From: Funneliformis mosseae
Lineage: Eukaryota; Glomeromycota; Glomeromycetes; Glomerales; Glomeraceae
Assembly (NCBI GenBank): GCA_910592005.1
Contig: CAJVPP010003471.1
Location: forward strand, 1-11,546
Direction: 5' to 3'
DNA length: 11,546 nt
Position numbers and translations under genes: made by a program. Of the stretch, positions 8,090 to 11,546 are shown in pieces (position 1 is the first letter of the stretch; every line of letters starts with the position of its first letter). Under the pieces are notes generated by a model. The model ran no database searches. It was not told the DNA's origin and saw only the letters and a list, made by a program, of their open reading frames with translations.

Positions 8090-9863
8090 GCTCAACAAAT
8101 ATTTAAGGTTAAAAAATTTTTTAAATATTAATATCAAAATAAATTAATTACCATTTTAGCTAATTAATTTTTAATTATTAATTTTTCCTTTAAAAAAAAC
8201 TAACCTTTATAGTCCAGATGTAAAAAAAAACACAATAAGTATATTGGATCAGCAAATTTAACATAACGTTTATTAAATATTGCAATACATTGATAATGAA
8301 AAACATGATAATCATTTTTAAGTAATTTGTTAATTGTGATCCTAAGCTGAACTAATCTAATAAACAATCTGCAAGTGTGCATATTGTTGATTTTAATTTT
8401 AAAATTACTTTCTTAATAGGATACAAAGCAAATGCTAATGCACATACATCATTAAAAAAGCACAGGATCATAAAATTGATAAAATTGCTGATAGAAGAAT
8501 ATCTGCATCATCAGATCATAACTAAAAAAATAAATAATTTTTAGTTAATAAATTAAATATAATATTAATATGAACATATATATAACAACTTTAATATTAC
8601 ATACCTTTACTAAAGCTTCTTTATAATGCTAAATTGAATCAACACAGTCATACATGATATGCCATCGAGTATTGACCTACCATTTTAAATTACCTCCATT
8701 TATTTGGCAGTTTACAGCCTTTTTTTTAAAGCTAAATCTATTATTAATAAAGATAAAAAGTGAATTTTTTTAAGCATTATAATAAAATGGGAGAAAAATT
8801 ATAAAAAAACTTACCTTCTTGATGATTTTTTTTAAAAAAAGTTACTATTATATTATATCAAGTTAAAATCTGATTTGCAAAAGTAGTATTATATATATTC
8901 TTGAAAATTAGATTGATTGCATGAGCAATACAACAAATATTAAAGATATTTTGATATTTATCGGTAATTATTTTACGAGCATTTTGAATATTTGCTTCTG
9001 CATCTGATACTATTGCTAAAAATTTTTCTGATTCAATTTTGTTAATTATTTCTTCTATTTCATTCACTAAGAAGAGACCAGTATGACGTTCATCTGACAA
9101 ATTTTTTAAGCATCACAAATATTTTTTATAAGAGGATGTATGAATAAGAAAATTCCAAATAGATTCATTTGCTGTATTGGTTTACCCATCACATACTTTA
9201 AATTTTAAAAAATTATAAAAGAATAATAAGTTATAGTGATTAATAAATTTAAAATATATAAAGTAACTTTATTACTTACATAATGTTAAATTTATAGAAT
9301 TTTGTAACTTCCTAATAATCTTATTATTCACAATAGCTACTTCTTGATCCAAAAGTTCTCCAGAGAGTCTTTCTTTAGAAGAAGGTATATATCCTGAATG
9401 TAATGTTTTTAAAAACTCCATAAAAAATGGATTTTCAATATCATGCCAAGAAATACCATATATAACAAAAATTTCACACATGCTCAACTTGGCTTTTTTC
9501 TGGAAAGAGCTTTGAACTTTCATGAAAATCTGTTATTTTTATTTGTTCAATCTCATCATCAAATTTTCATTTTTATTTTGTTGATTAAAATTTTCTGCTT
9601 TTGCAGCAAGTCAATTTAAAAATATCTGTTTTACTTCTAATGAAACTTTTAAATAGTTATTAGCGAGATGTGATTCTAAAATTTGAGGTAAACCTTTATG
9701 CCATAAAGTATTATGGTAAAGACAAGTAGCTTCATAATAGCCTTCTAATACTTTTTTTCCTTGTTTAATATAGGTTTTCATACAAGAGACTTTGGCCTGC
9801 CACTAGAACTTTCTGTAATTGTTGTATATTATCTCATAAAATTTGAGAATTTCCACCTGACAT
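7363..9863 (-). pseudogene. hAT transposase (BED finger, catalytic core, dimerisation domain), degraded
   Basis: Read from ATG 9863-9861 (MSGGNSQIL). A BED-like zinc finger follows, with ATC, a His where the second Cys should be, and HLANN. Then come KITDFHESSK, GISWHDIENPFFMEFL (9523-9272), an intron 9279-9196 (GTAAGT to AAAG), the CDG motif, VSDAEAN, CIAHAINLIF, a second intron 8814-8738, NTRW, FNKRYVKFADPIYLL, and the C-terminal hAT dimerisation region. The catalytic acids expected for hAT (Asp in CDG, Asp in VSDAEAN, Glu in CER) are still encoded. Breaks: TGA 9836-9834, TAA 9184-9182 (after CDG, where Trp is expected), TGA 9115-9113, TGA 8860-8858 and TAG 7818-7816 (after CERI, expected Trp). 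There are also at least four frameshifts: near 9790-9810, at the lost BED tryptophan near 9783, near 9485, and at the A8 run 8727-8720. The fragments are one gene. Confidence 0.85.
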
Positions 9864-10108
9864 ATTGGTATTTAATAAACAAACTGCGCGTGTTGTAATT
9901 ACTGCGTATTTAATATGTATATATATACTAATCAGATTCCTTTTTTAGGTTAAAGATCTGGAGGTTTAGGAGGTTTTCAGAAGTTTCAGATAGTTTTGAA
10001 GGTTTTGGACATTTCAGAAATTTGGGCAGATTTTAGAAGTTTCAATTTTCTGACCAGTGGTAAAACTAATTTCACCATATTTTAGAGGTTTCGGCTGCTA
10101 AAAAGTTT
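9864..10108. other. hAT right subterminal region and transposase leader
   Basis: Non-coding, unusually rich in G and A on the plus strand (GGAGGTTT, GTTTCAGA, GGTTTTGGACATTTCAG). It carries inverted copies of the left subterminal motifs, at 9969-9977 and 9981-9990. The transposase promoter must lie here, but no specific element can be named. Confidence 0.5.
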
Positions 10109-10139
10109 CAGTTTTACCTGAAACATTATTATATAATAA
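10109..10139 (-). repeat. hAT terminal inverted repeat, right
   Basis: Its complement carries TTTCAGGTAAAACTG, the better-preserved form of the end; CAGGTAAAAC-type termini are usual for hATs. It pairs with 6983-7013. Confidence 0.75.
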
Positions 10140-10523
10140 GATATAATTATAATAATTAAAAAATTTTTTTTTTATATTTAATGAATAAATATTTTAAAAT
10201 ATTAATATTTATTATATTTTTAATAATTTTTTTTTTTTAAATATTTTTTTTAAATATATTATATATATTATTTCTTAAACTGTAAGTATAAAATTATTTC
10301 TAAAACTTAAAATATTTTAATATCTAATGCTTATAAAAATTAAAATAAAATTTTTAGATTTATCATATTATAATAAATCTAATGGTAGTATTTTTAAACT
10401 ATTAAATTAATAATTATTATATATTATTTTTTAATTTTTTAATTTTTAAAGTTTAATTATATTATATTAGATTTAGATATATTATATGTATAATTTACTA
10501 TTACAAAATCTTAATCTGAAATC

Positions 10524-10555
10524 TAATTTTTATATTTATATAAATATAAAAATTA
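10524..10555. repeat. 32-nt perfect A/T palindrome
   Basis: The sequence TAATTTTTATATTTAT at 10524-10539 is followed directly by its exact complement to 10555, with no loop. It could extrude as a cruciform; in DNA this AT-rich such palindromes also arise by chance or from slippage. Confidence 0.6.
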
Positions 10556-10751
10556 ATATGTAAATTATTTTAATAAAAATTTTATTTTATAAAATATGAA
10601 TAGTAATTTATTATATTTAATTTAAAAAATATTATAAATACTTTATAATATTTTATATTTATATAAATATTAGGTAAATATGTATAATATTATTTTTTAA
10701 TTAATATATTAATGATTTATCTGAAAAACATATATGGTTAGACATATTTTA

Positions 10752-10769
10752 TGCATGCATATGCATGCA
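10752..10769. repeat. 18-nt perfect palindrome of alternating pyrimidine and purine
   Basis: TGCATGCATATGCATGCA equals its own complement and alternates pyrimidine and purine at every base. It stands out from the AT-rich surroundings. It could bind a dimeric regulator or favour Z-DNA; no adjacent gene is seen to regulate. Confidence 0.65.
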
Positions 10770-11488
10770 ATATCTGTTCTCTCATGTGATCTACCAAATA
10801 AGTATTATATTACAGTTAATCAAATATCAAACTTTAGATACTTTAACAGTTTCTGTTACCTAATATAATATAATTATTTAATTTATTACTATTTGTATTT
10901 TAACTTATAATATCATAATAAATTTCTTATTAAATTTTTAATAAGATTATTAAATAAATAATATCAATATTTTTATATAAAAGTTAATTCTTTTTAAATA
11001 ATATATTATTAAGTAATTCTTATAAAAATTGATATTAATTCAGTTAAATCAAATTTATTAAAAATTAGATTACTATTTTTAATAACAATATATAATATAA
11101 ATAAATATAGCTTTTATTATTATTATAATATATTATTTTTATTATATTAATTATTTAAAAAAAATATTAACAAATGACTAAAAAATAAATAAATAAATTA
11201 AATTAATAATATTATTATAATGAAAAATTTTAAATTTATATAGAGTATTTAGACACGATTTTAGTATTATATATTTTATAAATAAATGAATCAGTATTTT
11301 TTATTTGTATAAAGTATAAAACATATTATCATACTATATTAAACAATAAAACTGATTTTTTATTTGTATAAATGAATATTAGACTAAAACTAGTATTATA
11401 AAGATAGTTACCTTATTTTTATAGATTAAATACTATTACTTTTATTTTAATAATAATAGAATTGATTGTTATTATCCCTTCAAGCGTT

Positions 11489-11510
11489 TTGCAGGCAAAT
11501 TTGCCTGCAA
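11489..11510. repeat. 22-nt perfect palindrome near the right edge
   Basis: TTGCAGGCAAA followed by its exact complement TTTGCCTGCAA, with no loop. It is GC-richer than everything around it. It may be a fused pair of transposon ends, the edge of a repeat continuing beyond the window, or a protein-binding palindrome. Confidence 0.6.
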
Positions 11511-11546
11511 TTTTATTTAATAATTAAAATTATTTATAATAATTTT

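Larger units (their letters stand above)
6983..10139 (-). mobile_element. hAT-superfamily DNA transposon, complete ends, inactive
   Basis: Matching terminal inverted repeats bound a single decayed hAT transposase read on the minus strand. If the element proper begins at the AGG-type end typical of hATs, the core is about 7002-10120, roughly 3.1 kb. Both ends abut the same 14-nt AT palindrome (TTATTATATAATAA), whose centre TTATATAA fits the hAT 8-bp target pattern nTnnnnAn. The palindrome hides whether those bases are target duplication or part of the repeat. It lies about 60 bp after the kinase stop and does not interrupt that gene. With stops and frameshifts in its only gene it could move only with help from another copy. 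Confidence 0.8.
10140..11546. other. AT-rich non-coding DNA with palindromes
   Basis: No reading frame of interest on either strand and no RNA gene was recognised. The most GC-rich points are an 18-nt palindrome (10752-10769), the stretch 10775-10860 and a 22-nt palindrome (11489-11510). Otherwise it is low-complexity A/T sequence with many small inverted repeats. Confidence 0.7.

Noticed and set aside
7363..9523. Several independent small minus-strand genes (for example 8200-8382 and 8858-9100)
   Set aside because: Their translations are consecutive parts of one hAT transposase in the usual order, separated by introns, stops and frameshifts.
5487..9863. TGA read as tryptophan (variant code or mitochondrial DNA)
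   Set aside because: TAG and TAA also stand at expected Trp sites, spliceosomal introns are present, and frameshifts accompany the stops. Decay explains all of this better.

Overview
This window looks like a nuclear segment of a very AT-rich, intron-rich fungus. It is most like an arbuscular mycorrhizal fungus of the Rhizophagus type (Glomeromycotina). That rests on short GT-AG introns with ACTAA-like branch sites, a TKL-like kinase with an N-terminal CxxC zinc ribbon of a kind heavily expanded in that group, and a hAT transposon with an acidic C-terminal tail. Family and lineage calls come from memory of protein patterns, not from a search.

Layout. Positions 3-550 hold the 3' part of an unrecognised protein gene, entering from the left edge and broken by one frameshift. 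Positions 551-2967 are AT-rich intergenic DNA with a small TA-flanked MITE-like element (2270-2364), inverted repeats and a decayed GC-richer patch. Positions 2968-6923 are best read as one very intron-rich kinase gene, now a pseudogene. It has a short first exon and several duplicated short exons encoding an EPVS-like peptide. Then comes a 1.8-kb tandem array (3674-5486) in which 17 successive units each show a 3' splice site, then exactly 3 nt (2 nt in one unit), then a 5' splice site. After the array come the zinc ribbon, the kinase domain and a small last exon. Every cleanly defined junction I can place is phase 1, so a 3-nt exon would add one residue without changing frame. The tandem series of candidate one-codon exons is the most unusual thing here.

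About 60 bp after the kinase stop, a complete-ended but dead hAT transposon (about 6983-10139) is inserted. It has 31-nt terminal inverted repeats, inverted subterminal motifs and a minus-strand transposase pseudogene (9863 down to 7363). The transposase still shows BED finger traces, the catalytic-region motifs and the hAT dimerisation domain. Positions 10140-11546 are AT-rich DNA without coding signal, carrying several perfect palindromes.

Working together: the kinase and the transposon are separate units, and both are decaying. Several stop codons fall where the families keep tryptophan (TGG to TAG, TGA or TAA), and one splice donor and both TIR mismatches can also be read as C:G to T:A changes. 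This suggests AT-biased mutation, possibly through cytosine methylation, as the common force. No RNA genes, CRISPR arrays or bacterial features were seen.
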